Positions 35,479 to 44,681 of a stretch of 64,000 nucleotides of DNA are shown here, piece after piece. Numbering within the stretch: the first letter of the stretch is position 1; each line of letters begins with the position of its first letter. The position numbers and the translations under genes are program-made. Source of the DNA: Roseicitreum antarcticum (lineage in GTDB: Bacteria; Pseudomonadota; Alphaproteobacteria; Rhodobacterales; Rhodobacteraceae); contig NZ_CP061498.1 in NCBI RefSeq assembly GCF_014681765.1, positions 1,178,001-1,242,000 of the forward strand, in the 5' to 3' direction. The notes beneath the pieces are model-generated. The model had not been told where the DNA came from and ran no database searches. It saw only the letters and a program-made list of their open reading frames with translations.

Positions 35479-36930
35479 TTATTCGGAAACGTCCGCTTGG
35501 CCCAGATTGCGCAGGGCGTCAACCACCCGTGCTGCGCGGGTCCCCTTGGACCCTTTGACCAGCACGATATCGCCGGGCCGTACCAGTTTGTGCGCGATCT
35601 CGCCCAACTCATCCGCAGCAGTGACATGGTGGCCACGCCGGTCCTCGGGCAGGCGGTCATAGAGGTGACGCATCATCGGCCCGATACAATGCACCGTATG
35701 CAGCGCGGCCATCGCGGTATGGTCGGCCAGCCCAGCGTGCAGCGCGGTCGCGGTGTCACCCAGTTCCAGCATGTCACCCAGTACAGCGATGCGCCGTCCA
35801 GTCCGCCCCGAAGGGTCGGTGCCGGGCTTCAGTTGCGCAAGAAGGTCCAGCGCGGCGCCAGTCGATGTCGGGTTGGCGTTATAGGCATCGTCGATCAGGG
35901 TGAAGCTGTAGCGCTCTACCGGGTCGATCAGGATGCGTTCGCGCTTTCCCCGACCCGCTGGCGGGGTCCAGTGGCCCAGGTCCTGCGCACAGATCGCGAG
36001 GTCGAGGCTCAGCGCCTGCGCCACCGCCAGACAACCCAGCGCGTTCAGGGCGAAATGCGCCCCCGCGCCCGGCAGCCGCACGTTCAACGCCAGGCCGCCC
36101 ACCGACGCCTCCAGCACCGCGCCTGCCTCGGACTGATGCAGGGCGATCAGTTGCGCAATCTGCGTGTCGCCCTGTGCACCCTCGCGGCCAAAGGCCAATG
36201 GGGAATGCGCCGCCGCCGCCCGGGCCAGCACCGGGGTGGTTTCCAGCCCCAGCGGGTAGATCGCCACGCCGTCCGGCGTCAGCCCGTCAAAAACCGATGC
36301 TTTCTCGACCGCGATACCGTCCAGATCAGCGAAAGCTTCCAGATGAGCGGCGGCAATGGTGGTAATCAGGGCGACATGCGGGCGGGCAAGGCGGGCCAGC
36401 GGCGCGATCTCGCCGGGGTGGTTCATCCCGATCTCGACCACCGCAAAGTCGCAATCGGCAGGCATGCGGGCCAGCGTGATGGGCACGCCCCAGTGATTGT
36501 TGAAACTGCCTTCAGCCACATGCGCCCGGCCCTGCCCCGACAGCATGTCGCGCAGCATTTCCTTGGTCGAGGTCTTCCCAACCGATCCGGTCACCGCGAT
36601 AATCTTCGCCTGCGCGCGCGCCCGGCCCGCCGCCCCCAGCGCGGTCAGCCCCGCCAGCACATCGGGCACAACGATCAGCGGCGCATCCGGCCCGACCCCG
36701 TCGGGAATGCGCGACACCATCGCCCCCGCCGCCCCCTTCGACAGGGCCTGTGCGACGAAGTCATGCCCATCGCGCTGATCAGTCAGCGCGATGAACAGAT
36801 CACCCGGCGCAAGGCTGCGCGTGTCGATGGAAATGCCGGTGGCCGCCCAATCGGTCCCGAAGGCGCCGATCACGTCGCCGCCTGTGGCGGTGGCAACATC
36901 GGCAGCAGTCCACAAAACCGGCAGGGTCAT
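35479..36930 (-). CDS. murF: UDP-MurNAc-tripeptide--D-alanyl-D-alanine ligase MurF
   Basis: This 483-aa ATP-dependent Mur ligase adds D-Ala-D-Ala to the peptidoglycan precursor in the cytoplasm. The ATP-binding loop is [15 protein letters not shown]; other Mur-ligase signatures are [23 protein letters not shown] and [10 protein letters not shown]. The N-terminal domain binds the nucleotide part. Start overlaps the murE stop by 4 bases. Confidence 0.96.
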   Translation of the reverse strand: MTLPVLWTAADVATATGGDVIGAFGTDWAATGISIDTRSLAPGDLFIALTDQRDGHDFVAQALSKGAAGAMVSRIPDGVGPDAPLIVVPDVLAGLTALGAAGRARAQAKIIAVTGSVGKTSTKEMLRDMLSGQGRAHVAEGSFNNHWGVPITLARMPADCDFAVVEIGMNHPGEIAPLARLARPHVALITTIAAAHLEAFADLDGIAVEKASVFDGLTPDGVAIYPLGLETTPVLARAAAAHSPLAFGREGAQGDTQIAQLIALHQSEAGAVLEASVGGLALNVRLPGAGAHFALNALGCLAVAQALSLDLAICAQDLGHWTPPAGRGKRERILIDPVERYSFTLIDDAYNANPTSTGAALDLLAQLKPGTDPSGRTGRRIAVLGDMLELGDTATALHAGLADHTAMAALHTVHCIGPMMRHLYDRLPEDRRGHHVTAADELGEIAHKLVRPGDIVLVKGSKGTRAARVVDALRNLGQADVSE

Positions 36931-38417
36931 CGGGCGCTCTCCAATGCCTCAACGGCGACGCTGGCCTGTTCCACGTCGTCAAACGGGTAGACAGTGTCAC
37001 CAACGATCTGCCCGGTCTCATGCCCCTTGCCCGCGATCAACAGGGCATCACCGGGTTGCAGCGCGTCGACCGCGCGCAAAATCGCCTCGGCCCGGTCGGG
37101 CACCTCGACGGCGGCGGGACAGGCGGCCATGATTGCCGCGCGGATCTCGGCGGGGTCCTCGGACCGCGGGTTGTCATCAGTCACAAACGCTAGGTCGGCG
37201 CATTCCGCAGCCGCCTGCCCCATCAGCGGGCGCTTGCCACGGTCCCGGTCGCCACCCGCACCAAAGACGACAATCAGCCGCCCCATGACATGCGGGCGCA
37301 GCGCGGTCAGCGCGATGCGCAGCGCGTCAGGCGTGTGAGCGTAATCCACGAAGACCGGCGCGCTGTTGGCGCGCGTGGCGGCCAGTTCCATGCGCCCACG
37401 CACGCCCGTCAGATAGGGCAACGCGCGAATCGCGGCCAGGTCGTCGCCGCCCGTGGCCAGCACCAGTCCCAGCGCCACCAGCACGTTCAGCCCCTGAAAC
37501 CCGCCGATCAGCGGCAACGAGACCTGATGCGGCCGGCCGTCCCATTCAAAGCGCAGGTCCTGCCCCCGGTCATCAAAGCGTTGGCTGAGCAGACGCAGGT
37601 CGCAGCGGTCATCTTGCCCCACGGTCAGCACCGCCTGCCCGCGGTCAATCGCGATCTCGGCCATATCGGCGCCGCGCGGATCATCCATGTTGATGACCGC
37701 CACGCCGTCCTCGGACAGGACCCGGTCGAAAAGCCCGGCCTTGGCGTCGAAATAGGCGTCGAAATCTGCGTGGTAATCCAGGTGGTCCTGGCTGAAATTG
37801 GTGAAGGCCGCCGCTGCCAGACGCACCCCGTCCAGTCGCCGCTGCGCCAGCCCGTGGCTTGATGCCTCCATTGCGGCATGTGTTACGCCCGCCGCGGCCA
37901 TATCGGCCAGGGTGCGGTGCAGCGTGATGGGTTCGGGGGTGGTGTGGGACATGGGCGCACTGAACGCACCCTCGACCCCGGTGGTGCCCATATTCGCGGC
38001 CTCCAACCCCATCTGCGCCCAGATCTGCCGTGTGAAATTGGCGACCGACGTCTTGCCGTTGGTCCCCGTCACGGCGACGACCATGGCGGGCTGCGCGCCA
38101 AACCACAGCGCGGCACAATACGACAGCGCCATGCGCGGATCTTCGGCCACGACAAGTGCGGCATCCGACGCGGCCAGTTCCGCCGCAGCAATCGCGGCGC
38201 CTTCGCGGTCGGTCAGCACCGCCGCAGCCCCCATGCGAAGGGCGTATTTGATGAACGCACCGCCGTGCAGGCGGCTGCCGGGCAGCGCCGCGAACAGATG
38301 CCCGGGCTTGACCACGCGGCTGTCCACCGACAGGCCTGTCACCGCGACCTCCCTGCCATTGACGGACCGCAGGCCCAGCGCGGCGAGTGATTCCTGTTTC
38401 TGCTCTGCCTTACCCAT
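36927..38417 (-). CDS. murE: UDP-MurNAc-dipeptide--diaminopimelate ligase MurE
   Basis: This 496-aa Mur ligase adds the third residue of the stem peptide. The ATP loop is AVTGTNGKTSVANFTRQI; the DNPR motif (VTDDNPRSEDP) marks meso-diaminopimelate as the substrate. Other segments are TTPEPITLHRTLADM and FGAGGDRDRGKRPLMG. The start at 38417 was preferred because homologous ligases begin close to that point; an ATG at 38435 adds six residues. The ftsI stop is 25 bases upstream. Confidence 0.95.
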   Translation of the reverse strand: MGKAEQKQESLAALGLRSVNGREVAVTGLSVDSRVVKPGHLFAALPGSRLHGGAFIKYALRMGAAAVLTDREGAAIAAAELAASDAALVVAEDPRMALSYCAALWFGAQPAMVVAVTGTNGKTSVANFTRQIWAQMGLEAANMGTTGVEGAFSAPMSHTTPEPITLHRTLADMAAAGVTHAAMEASSHGLAQRRLDGVRLAAAAFTNFSQDHLDYHADFDAYFDAKAGLFDRVLSEDGVAVINMDDPRGADMAEIAIDRGQAVLTVGQDDRCDLRLLSQRFDDRGQDLRFEWDGRPHQVSLPLIGGFQGLNVLVALGLVLATGGDDLAAIRALPYLTGVRGRMELAATRANSAPVFVDYAHTPDALRIALTALRPHVMGRLIVVFGAGGDRDRGKRPLMGQAAAECADLAFVTDDNPRSEDPAEIRAAIMAACPAAVEVPDRAEAILRAVDALQPGDALLIAGKGHETGQIVGDTVYPFDDVEQASVAVEALESAR

Positions 38418-38442
38418 CTTGCCCCCGAAGCCCATCCGGCGC

Positions 38443-40233
38443 CTATCGGACCGCTGATAGACTATTTTGCATCGCGGTTTCAATCTCCGTCGCCGACAGG
38501 GGCGACATGCCCATCAGAGGCGCCACGCGGCGGATGATCTCGGCACCCACCGGCACGGCGGTCCAGCCTGCGGTGCGGCGCGGCTCGGACCCCGTGGTCT
38601 CGACAGGCTCGTCCATGGTGACGATCAAAACGAAGCGGGGGTCATTGCTGGGAAACACGCTGGCAAATGTGGCGATCACACGATCTTCATAGTAGCCCCC
38701 GCGTGGATCGGGTTTGTCGGCGGTGCCGGTCTTGCCGCCCACCGCATAGCCCGGAACGCGGGCGAAACTGGCAGTGCCTTCCTCAACCACAGCGCGCAGC
38801 ATCACGCGCACCTGGTCCGAAGTCAGCTGCGAGATCACCTGCTCACCCCGCTGCGGGCCCGATTGCCGCAACAACGTCGGCGTGATGCGCGTGCCGCCAT
38901 TGACCAGGCTCGAATAGGCGGCGGCCAGTTGCACCGGGCTGGTGGACAGGCCGTGGCCATAGGAAATCGTCATCGTGGCCAGTTCCGACCAATTGTCGGA
39001 AAATTGCGGATGGGCGCGCACCGCTTCGGCCAGTTCCACCCCGGAAGGTGCGAGCATGCCAAGCTTTTCAAGGAACGCGCGCTGACGTTCCGCCCCCATG
39101 CGCTGCGCCAGCCGCGCGGTGCCGATGTTCGAGGATTTGACCATGATCCTGGTCACCGAAAGCTCGTTGCCGTAATTTCGGAAATCACGGATGCTGAAGC
39201 GGCCCCAGCGCAGCGGGCCGCGAATGTCGATCACGGTTTCAGGCTGCACTTCACCCGAATCCAGCGCTTGCGCGACCGTCAGCGTCTTCATCACCGAGCC
39301 GAGTTCATAATATCCCTGCACCGCACGATTGAACAACGGGCTGTCGGCCGGTTCGCCTTGGGTGGGCGGCGCGGGGCGGCTGTTGGGATCGAAATCGGGC
39401 AATGAGACCATGGCCATCACTTCGCCGGTGTGGACATCCATCATCACCGCAGTAGCGCCCTTGGCATTCAGCGTGCGCATGCCCGCGGCCAGCACGTCTT
39501 GCACGACCGCCTGCGCGGGCAGATCCAGCGACAGGCGCAGCGGTTCTTCCAGCCGCTCGGGGTCGCGCAGGCGGGTGTCGAAGTAATGCTCGATCCCCGC
39601 AGTGCCGATGATCTCGGCCGCGCGCACGCCCTGTTCACCAAAGGCCGCGCCGCCCAGCACATGCGCGGCAAGCCGTCCGTTGGGGTAAAGCCGCATATGA
39701 CGCTGGCCGAACAGCAGCCCCGGCTCTCCGATCTCGTGCACCTGCTGTTCCTGTTCGGGTGACAGATGCGCGCGCACCCACAAAAAACTACGGTTGGGAT
39801 CGGACAACTGACGCTCCAGCCGCTCGGCGTCGATATCGGGAAAGATCCGGCCCAGTTCGCGCGCCGCGCGCACCGGATCCACCATGTAGCGCATTTCGGC
39901 ATAGAGCGCATTGGTCGCCAGATTGGTCGCCAGAACGCGCCCGTTGCGGTCCAGAATATCGGCGCGCCCGCCCTGGACGCCTTCGGCCAGTACCGATTGC
40001 GGCACCGCCGGGCTGGAGGCCGCCAGAAGCCCCATGCGCGCCCCGATCACGAGGAACACCGCGAGGAAGGTCACCGCCGTCAGCAACAGCCGCCCCTCGG
40101 CGCGGCGGCGGCCTGCGTCGCGCATCGCCTCATGGCGCAGGCGCAGGTTCTCACGCTCGATCGCGTCAGGGTTTTCGCCCCGGACGCGGGCCTGAAGGAT
40201 GCGGGCAAGCGGGCGCAGCGGCGTGCGGATCAT
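38443..40233 (-). CDS. ftsI: Division-specific transpeptidase FtsI (PBP3)
   Basis: This 596-aa class B penicillin-binding protein cross-links septal peptidoglycan. One membrane anchor lies at about residues 48-70; the dimerisation domain starts with RADILDRNGRVLATNL; the transpeptidase domain has YELGSVMKTLT (active Ser, Lys), KSSNIGT (SxN) and GGKTGTADKP. Its start overlaps ftsL by 4 bases. Confidence 0.97.
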   Translation of the reverse strand: MIRTPLRPLARILQARVRGENPDAIERENLRLRHEAMRDAGRRRAEGRLLLTAVTFLAVFLVIGARMGLLAASSPAVPQSVLAEGVQGGRADILDRNGRVLATNLATNALYAEMRYMVDPVRAARELGRIFPDIDAERLERQLSDPNRSFLWVRAHLSPEQEQQVHEIGEPGLLFGQRHMRLYPNGRLAAHVLGGAAFGEQGVRAAEIIGTAGIEHYFDTRLRDPERLEEPLRLSLDLPAQAVVQDVLAAGMRTLNAKGATAVMMDVHTGEVMAMVSLPDFDPNSRPAPPTQGEPADSPLFNRAVQGYYELGSVMKTLTVAQALDSGEVQPETVIDIRGPLRWGRFSIRDFRNYGNELSVTRIMVKSSNIGTARLAQRMGAERQRAFLEKLGMLAPSGVELAEAVRAHPQFSDNWSELATMTISYGHGLSTSPVQLAAAYSSLVNGGTRITPTLLRQSGPQRGEQVISQLTSDQVRVMLRAVVEEGTASFARVPGYAVGGKTGTADKPDPRGGYYEDRVIATFASVFPSNDPRFVLIVTMDEPVETTGSEPRRTAGWTAVPVGAEIIRRVAPLMGMSPLSATEIETAMQNSLSAVR

Positions 40234-40826
40234 GGGAATTGTTCCTGTGCCTGCGGGGTTGGGACGGCGGTGGCGGAATCGTCGCTTTCGGGATCGGTCA
40301 GCACCAAGGGGCGGATGTAGGGATCTGGGTCTTCCATCAGATCAGCGGCGTCCCCGGGCGGGCGTAGCCCTTGAAAGGCGGGGGAGGGTGCGCCGGTGTT
40401 CGCAGTCGCGTCAGTGTTCGCAGTCGCATCAGTGGCGCGCGCATTTTCAGTGATGCCGGCGGCGCTGGTATCCGACCCGCTCAGCGTTTCAATCGGACCG
40501 AACACGTCAATGGCGCCGACGGTCAGGTCGGGGATGGACAATTCAGGATAGACCACCTCATCGATGCTGCCAAACTGATCGCCGAGCATCGGCAACAGGC
40601 CCAGATTGTCGAAATTCAGGTCCACCAGTCGTTGCAGCCGTTCAGGCCGCGACAGATATGCCCATTCGGCGCGCTGCACTGACATCGCCTCTTGCAGACT
40701 GTTGATTTCGCGCTTCAGGCTGCGCACTTCGGCCATGGATTGCTGGGTGTAGTGGTTTTCGCGGTAGGCCCAGAAAGCCAGCGCGATCACGCCAATCACC
40801 CCGATAGCATACAGAAATCCGCGCAT
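40230..40826 (-). CDS. ftsL: Cell division protein FtsL
   Basis: This 198-aa bitopic protein has a membrane segment at about residues 4-20 followed by a coiled coil (about 25-60, SMAEVRSLKREINSLQEAMSVQ) and PERLQRLVDLNFDNLGL, typical of alphaproteobacterial FtsL. The C-terminal 110 residues are long, acidic and Ala/Thr/Pro-rich, including a short repeat (TDATANTDATANTG), and are likely disordered. Start and rsmH stop overlap by one base. Confidence 0.88.
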   Translation of the reverse strand: MRGFLYAIGVIGVIALAFWAYRENHYTQQSMAEVRSLKREINSLQEAMSVQRAEWAYLSRPERLQRLVDLNFDNLGLLPMLGDQFGSIDEVVYPELSIPDLTVGAIDVFGPIETLSGSDTSAAGITENARATDATANTDATANTGAPSPAFQGLRPPGDAADLMEDPDPYIRPLVLTDPESDDSATAVPTPQAQEQFP

Positions 40827-41863
40827 TATCCTTGCCCCGTCAGGGCCAGCTTCGGCAAGCCCATCGCTGAATGATCGCTGGGCTTGGCAGGTGCTTCGGT
40901 GCGCACTGCCAGCCGCAACTTTGCCGACCGCGACCGGGGGTTTGCGTCCAATTCCACCTCATCGGGCCCGATCGCGCGGCGCGACAGCAAGGTGAAACGG
41001 GGGGCCTCGACCGCCAGTTCGGGGGCAAAGCGGTTGGCATTGCCCGCCTGCCCGGCCGCAGCCTGCAAGAAGCGCTTCACCACGCGGTCCTCAAGCGAAT
41101 GAAAAGACACCACGGCCAGTTTCCCGCCGGGCTTCAACGCGCGCTCTGCCGCTTCCAGCCCCGCGATAAGCTGCGAGAATTCGGCATTCACCGCGATGCG
41201 GATCGCTTGAAAACTGCGGGTAGCCGGGTGGCTCTGCCCCGGTTTGGGGCGCGGCAGGCAGGAACTTACGATCTGCGCCAGCCGCAGGGTAGAGGTGATC
41301 GGCGCCTCGTGTCGCGCCCGCACAATCGCCCGGGCAATCCGGCGAGAGGCACGTTCCTCGCCCAGTTGAAACAAGATGTCAGCCAGCAAGCCTTCCTCGG
41401 TCTCGGCCACCAGATCAGCGGCCGAGGGGCCGGATTGCGACATCCGCATGTCCAACGGCCCATCCTTGGCAAAGGAAAAGCCCCTGTCGGCAAGGTCGAG
41501 CTGCATCGAGGATACACCAAGGTCCAGCACAACGCCGTCCAGAGACTCGCCCGCCAGCGTGTCGAGATCCGAGAAGGTGCCCGCCACCAGCCGCAGCCGG
41601 TCGCCATATTCCCCTGCCCATCCCTGCGCCATTTCCAGCGCCAGCGGGTCACGGTCGACCCCGATCACCCGGTCGGCGCCGGCGGCCAGCAGACCGCGCG
41701 CATAGCCACCCGCGCCAAACGTCCCGTCAAGCCAGGTGCCGGACACGGGCGCCACCCCCGCCAGCAGCGGGCGCAGCAGGACCGGAACATGCGGCGCGGA
41801 AACATTGGGTTCCGACGCGTCACCTGACTTCATGGGCTTGCGGGGGGCGCGGGGCGGCATCAT
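40826..41863 (-). CDS. rsmH: 16S rRNA m4C1402 methyltransferase RsmH (MraW)
   Basis: This 345-aa SAM-dependent enzyme N4-methylates C1402 in the 16S rRNA decoding site. The SAM site is [16 protein letters not shown]; family segments are [54 protein letters not shown] and [16 protein letters not shown]. The start at 41863 overlaps the mraZ stop as ATGA. Confidence 0.97.
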   Translation of the reverse strand: MMPPRAPRKPMKSGDASEPNVSAPHVPVLLRPLLAGVAPVSGTWLDGTFGAGGYARGLLAAGADRVIGVDRDPLALEMAQGWAGEYGDRLRLVAGTFSDLDTLAGESLDGVVLDLGVSSMQLDLADRGFSFAKDGPLDMRMSQSGPSAADLVAETEEGLLADILFQLGEERASRRIARAIVRARHEAPITSTLRLAQIVSSCLPRPKPGQSHPATRSFQAIRIAVNAEFSQLIAGLEAAERALKPGGKLAVVSFHSLEDRVVKRFLQAAAGQAGNANRFAPELAVEAPRFTLLSRRAIGPDEVELDANPRSRSAKLRLAVRTEAPAKPSDHSAMGLPKLALTGQG

Positions 41864-42366
41864 GCCTCCTTCCGGCGCTGCGGCAACAACATGCGCGGAT
41901 CGAATCCTTCGGGCTGCTGCTCCATCCAGGCATCGGCCTTGGCGATTTCCACCGCCTCATAGGTGTCGGGTTTCCAGATCTCGAAATGGTCGCCCGACGC
42001 GATGAAGAACGCCTCGGCGTCCAACGCAATCTTGTCGCGCAATTTGGCGGGCAGCACGATGCGCCCGTCCTCGTCGATCTGGGCTTCAAGGGAGTGGCCA
42101 TGGTAGATGCGTTCCAGCATCTTGCGCTCGGACGAGCCGGGCTGCATCTCGTCGATCCGGTCGTCAATATCGTCAATCGCCTCAACGGTGTAACAATCCA
42201 GGCTGGATTGCGAGCTGAGGCCGTACACGATGATGAGGTTCGGGCGCTTGCCTTCAGACCAGTCAGGATCGGCCTTTTCAACCACGCGGCGGAACGTGGC
42301 GGGGATCGAGACCCTGCCCTTCGTGTCCACCTTCTGGTGAAATTCGCCTCTGAACCTGCGTGCCAC
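41860..42366 (-). CDS. mraZ: Transcriptional regulator MraZ
   Basis: This 168-aa protein of two AbrB-like MraZ repeats ([18 protein letters not shown] and [17 protein letters not shown]) represses its own dcw operon in E. coli by binding phased TGGGN repeats. It heads mraZ-rsmH-ftsL-ftsI-murE-murF-mraY. Directly upstream lie a strong terminator (42416-42460) and a set of TGGGA repeats (42660-42704). Confidence 0.96.
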   Translation of the reverse strand: MARRFRGEFHQKVDTKGRVSIPATFRRVVEKADPDWSEGKRPNLIIVYGLSSQSSLDCYTVEAIDDIDDRIDEMQPGSSERKMLERIYHGHSLEAQIDEDGRIVLPAKLRDKIALDAEAFFIASGDHFEIWKPDTYEAVEIAKADAWMEQQPEGFDPRMLLPQRRKEA

Positions 42367-42415
42367 GGATTGCGGCCCTTTGTTGCTGTCCTGCGCCCCG
42401 CATCAGTTGCGGATT

Positions 42416-42460
42416 AAAAAAGCGGCGGTTTGGACTGCTGCCACTGTCCAAACCGCCGCT
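42416..42460 (-). terminator. Strong intrinsic terminator in the mraZ leader
   Basis: On the minus strand a perfect 15-bp stem (arms 42446-42460 and 42421-42435, 10-base loop) is followed by TTTTTAA (42420-42414). It lies between the mraZ promoter region and the mraZ start, so it must be read through for dcw expression. Confidence 0.92.
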
Positions 42461-42640
42461 CTCTGTCCCGTCGCGGTTTCCGCGTTATCGGTGTCCGGCG
42501 GCTTGTGCCATCTGGGGGGATGCTGCTCGCGCATCCGCCGGATCGTTATCGTCGTTCAAGGTAATGCGGGTGCCTGTATGAAACCTGCTTGGGTGCCTCT
42601 GCCGGGGTCTGTGTTGCCCCGTTTTTTGTTGCCCGATCAC
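42416..42640 (-). ncRNA. UpsM-like leader small RNA upstream of mraZ
   Basis: In R. sphaeroides the dcw operon has a long 5' leader, and most transcripts stop at a terminator just before mraZ, giving the abundant small RNA UpsM (about 200 nt). The same layout is present: a strong minus-strand terminator ends at 42416, 50 bases before the mraZ ATG, and no protein is encoded in the 200 bases before it. The 3' end is well defined; the 5' end (about 42620-42640) is estimated from the reported UpsM length, not from a clear promoter. Sequence identity to UpsM could not be checked. Confidence 0.6.
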
Positions 42641-42659
42641 CTTGGAAACAGGGATGCCA

Positions 42660-42704
42660 TGGGAAGTCGTGGGAAACAACAGGAAATATTGGGGAGAACT
42701 GGCC
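42660..42704. promoter_or_regulatory. 10-bp-phased TGGGN repeats, candidate MraZ box
   Basis: Five 5-base elements start exactly 10 bases apart at 42660, 42670, 42680, 42690 and 42700: TGGGA, TGGGA, CAGGA, TGGGG, TGGCC. Three fit the TGGGN-N5 pattern bound by MraZ in E. coli. They lie where the UpsM/mraZ promoter is expected, but on the strand opposite to mraZ coding, unlike E. coli. Confidence 0.5.
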
Positions 42705-42945
42705 AGAACTTGCGGTGTTGCCGGTGGAACACAGGGATAAGTCTGGGGATAACCCCAGCGCGTCGCAAGATGTGGTGAGAACATTTGGGAACATGTCGAA
42801 ATAGGCGGCACGCACGCCGTCCCGGTCCTGTCCCGTCATTTCCCAAAAAAAATCGCGTTTGTGGCGCATATGCGGCAAGTTTCGCCAGAGGCACCGCTGA
42901 ATCGCCGCTTCGACCCGGCCTCACAGCCGCTTCACAGCCGCCTCA
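42705..42945. other. Non-coding stretch upstream of the mraZ promoter region
   Basis: No gene was supported here. It contains a CTGGGG-ATAA-CCCCAG hairpin (42743-42758) and two sequences resembling DnaA boxes on the minus strand, TTATCCCCA (42752-42744) and TTATCCCTG (42740-42732). RNase P RNA, which lies near mraZ in some alphaproteobacteria, was looked for and its conserved core was not found. Confidence 0.45.
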
Positions 42946-43226
42946 CGCCCGGTTGATTCGGCGCGACGAAGGGCGTGACCATGAAATCCCATTCTGAGTT
43001 CGTCAGGCGGAGGCCCCCATCCCAGCGCGGGTGTCTCCATTACAGAGACGGGAATGGGGGAAACGCCGGGGCCATACGCGCGCGCCCGGTTGATTCGGCG
43101 CGACGAAGGGCGTGACCATGAAATCCCATTCTGAGTTCGTCAGGCGGAGGCCCCCATCCCAGCGCGGGTGTCTCCATTACAGAGACGGGAATGGGGGAAA
43201 CGCCGGGGCCATACGCGCGCGCCCGG
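42946..43226. repeat. 137-bp perfect tandem duplication
   Basis: Copy 1 is 42946-43082, copy 2 is 43083-43219, and a 7-base partial third unit (CGCCCGG) follows at 43220-43226. By reading, the two copies appear identical. Each unit contains inverted pairs (GTCTC...GAGAC and CCCATTC...GAATGGG). It fills the gap between the mrp stop and the mraZ leader region. Perfect identity points to recent duplication. Confidence 0.92.
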
Positions 43227-43234
43227 CGTCTTGT

Positions 43235-44332
43235 TTAAAACCCGCTGTCGATCAACCGCCGCGCCATGCGGCGGTAAGCATCCGCCACCGGGCTGTCGGT
43301 TGCCGCGACCGGGATGCCGCCATCCCCGGCCAACCGAACCTCGACGCTCAGCGGCAGCGCGCCCAGAAACGGCAGATCCAGCCGCGTGGCCTCGGCCTGC
43401 ACGCCGCCATCGCCGAAGATATGATCCTCATGCCCGCATTTGGGGCAGATATAGGTCGACATGTTCTCGACCAGCCCGACAAGCGGGGTCTTCAGCGTCT
43501 GGAAGGCCCGCAGCGCCTTGCGCGCATCCAGCAGTGCCACATCTTGCGGGGTAGACACCACAATAGCGCCGGTCACATCGAATTTGGAGCACAGCGTCAG
43601 ATGGATGTCACCCGTGCCCGGCGGCATGTCGACGATCAGCACATCCAGTTCGCCCCATTCCACCTGCGTCAGCAATTGCTGCAATGCCCCCATCAGCATC
43701 GGCCCGCGCCAGATCACCGCCTCATCTTCCTTCAGCATCAGCCCGATCGAGATCATGGTGACGCCATGCGCCTGCAAAGGTACGATCCGCTTGCCATCGG
43801 GCGAGGCGGGGCGCTTCGTCACGCCCATCATGCGCGGCTGGCTGGGGCCATAGATATCGGCATCCAGCAGGCCTACGCGCCAGCCCTCACGCGCCAATGC
43901 CACCGCAAGGTTCGACGACACAGTGGATTTCCCAACCCCCCCCTTGCCAGAGCCGATCGCCAGGATGCGCTGCACCCCCGGGATGCGCTGCGGCCCCTGC
44001 CCCGCATCACCCGTCGGGTGGCGGCCAATTTTCAGTGCAGGCGCATCACCCTGCGGGGCGCTTTTGGGGGCCTGCCGTGGCGACGGACCATGCGCGGTCA
44101 GTGCCACCGACACCCGCGCCACGCCCGGCAGGGCCGCCACCGCATCATGCGCCTGCGCCCGCACGGCATCCAGCGCACGCGCTTCTTCAGGGGTTGCGCA
44201 CTCGATCACGAAGCGGACGGAATCGGCGTCGATCACCAGCGCGCGCACCAGATCGCGCGCCACCAGCGACTCGCCCGAAGGAAGCTTCACCGCGTCAAGG
44301 GCGTCAAGGACCGTGGAACGATTAAGGGGCAT
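43235..44332 (-). CDS. apbC: Mrp/ApbC family iron-sulfur cluster carrier ATPase
   Basis: This 365-aa P-loop ATPase of the Mrp/Nbp35 family carries and transfers FeS clusters. An N-terminal MIP18/DUF59 domain (about 1-80) precedes the ATPase with the deviant Walker A GSGKGGVGKST, ADIYGPSQPRM, VDMPPGTGDIHLTL and the cluster-binding CPKC pair (YICPKCGHEDHIFG). The ATG at 44332 was chosen by domain start. Confidence 0.95.
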   Translation of the reverse strand: MPLNRSTVLDALDAVKLPSGESLVARDLVRALVIDADSVRFVIECATPEEARALDAVRAQAHDAVAALPGVARVSVALTAHGPSPRQAPKSAPQGDAPALKIGRHPTGDAGQGPQRIPGVQRILAIGSGKGGVGKSTVSSNLAVALAREGWRVGLLDADIYGPSQPRMMGVTKRPASPDGKRIVPLQAHGVTMISIGLMLKEDEAVIWRGPMLMGALQQLLTQVEWGELDVLIVDMPPGTGDIHLTLCSKFDVTGAIVVSTPQDVALLDARKALRAFQTLKTPLVGLVENMSTYICPKCGHEDHIFGDGGVQAEATRLDLPFLGALPLSVEVRLAGDGGIPVAATDSPVADAYRRMARRLIDSGF

Positions 44333-44681
44333 GCATCTTCTCCGACAGGTGTTTGGGTGCCCTACAGCGTTTAGGTTTTCCCGAAGGGCAAAGCAAACGC
44401 TGCGCACGTAGAGTGGCGTCAGCGCCTGCTCCAAATGTCGTCTTTCCGGCGCGCGCGGCAAGGCACAACCGGCCACCTACCCCTGCGACAGTTCGCACGC
44501 TGCCACATTGCACGGCAGTTCGCCCTAGATATGCAGCAACAGTCCGAAATGTTTGCCATGCGGTTTCTGCATAGCAGCAATGCGAAGAAGCGGCATTGTG
44601 CATCCGCAGCATTGGGTTATGTTTGTTTCAAGCCAAAGCGGTTTGACAGAGTGAACCGCCAGACAACGGAAAGAGAATGAA
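44333..44681. other. 349-bp divergent region between apbC and DUF1127 gene
   Basis: It holds the promoters of both genes. An 8-bp inverted repeat (CAGCGTTT at 44365-44372 and complement at 44395-44402) encloses a CCCGAAGGG core close to the apbC start. No gene is supported. Confidence 0.5.
44596..44623 (+). promoter_or_regulatory. Candidate promoter of DUF1127-cuckoo RNA transcript
   Basis: TTGTGC (44596-44601), a 16-base spacer and TATGTT (44618-44623) lie about 60 bases before the DUF1127 start. In R. sphaeroides the matching transcript is read by RpoHI/RpoHII; the TTG-rich -35 would allow that, but the match is not decisive. Confidence 0.4.

Noticed and set aside
42461-42945. RNase P RNA gene upstream of mraZ
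   Set aside because: rnpB neighbours mraZ in some alphaproteobacteria, but its conserved core (the GAGGAAAGTCC-type segment) was not found on either strand.
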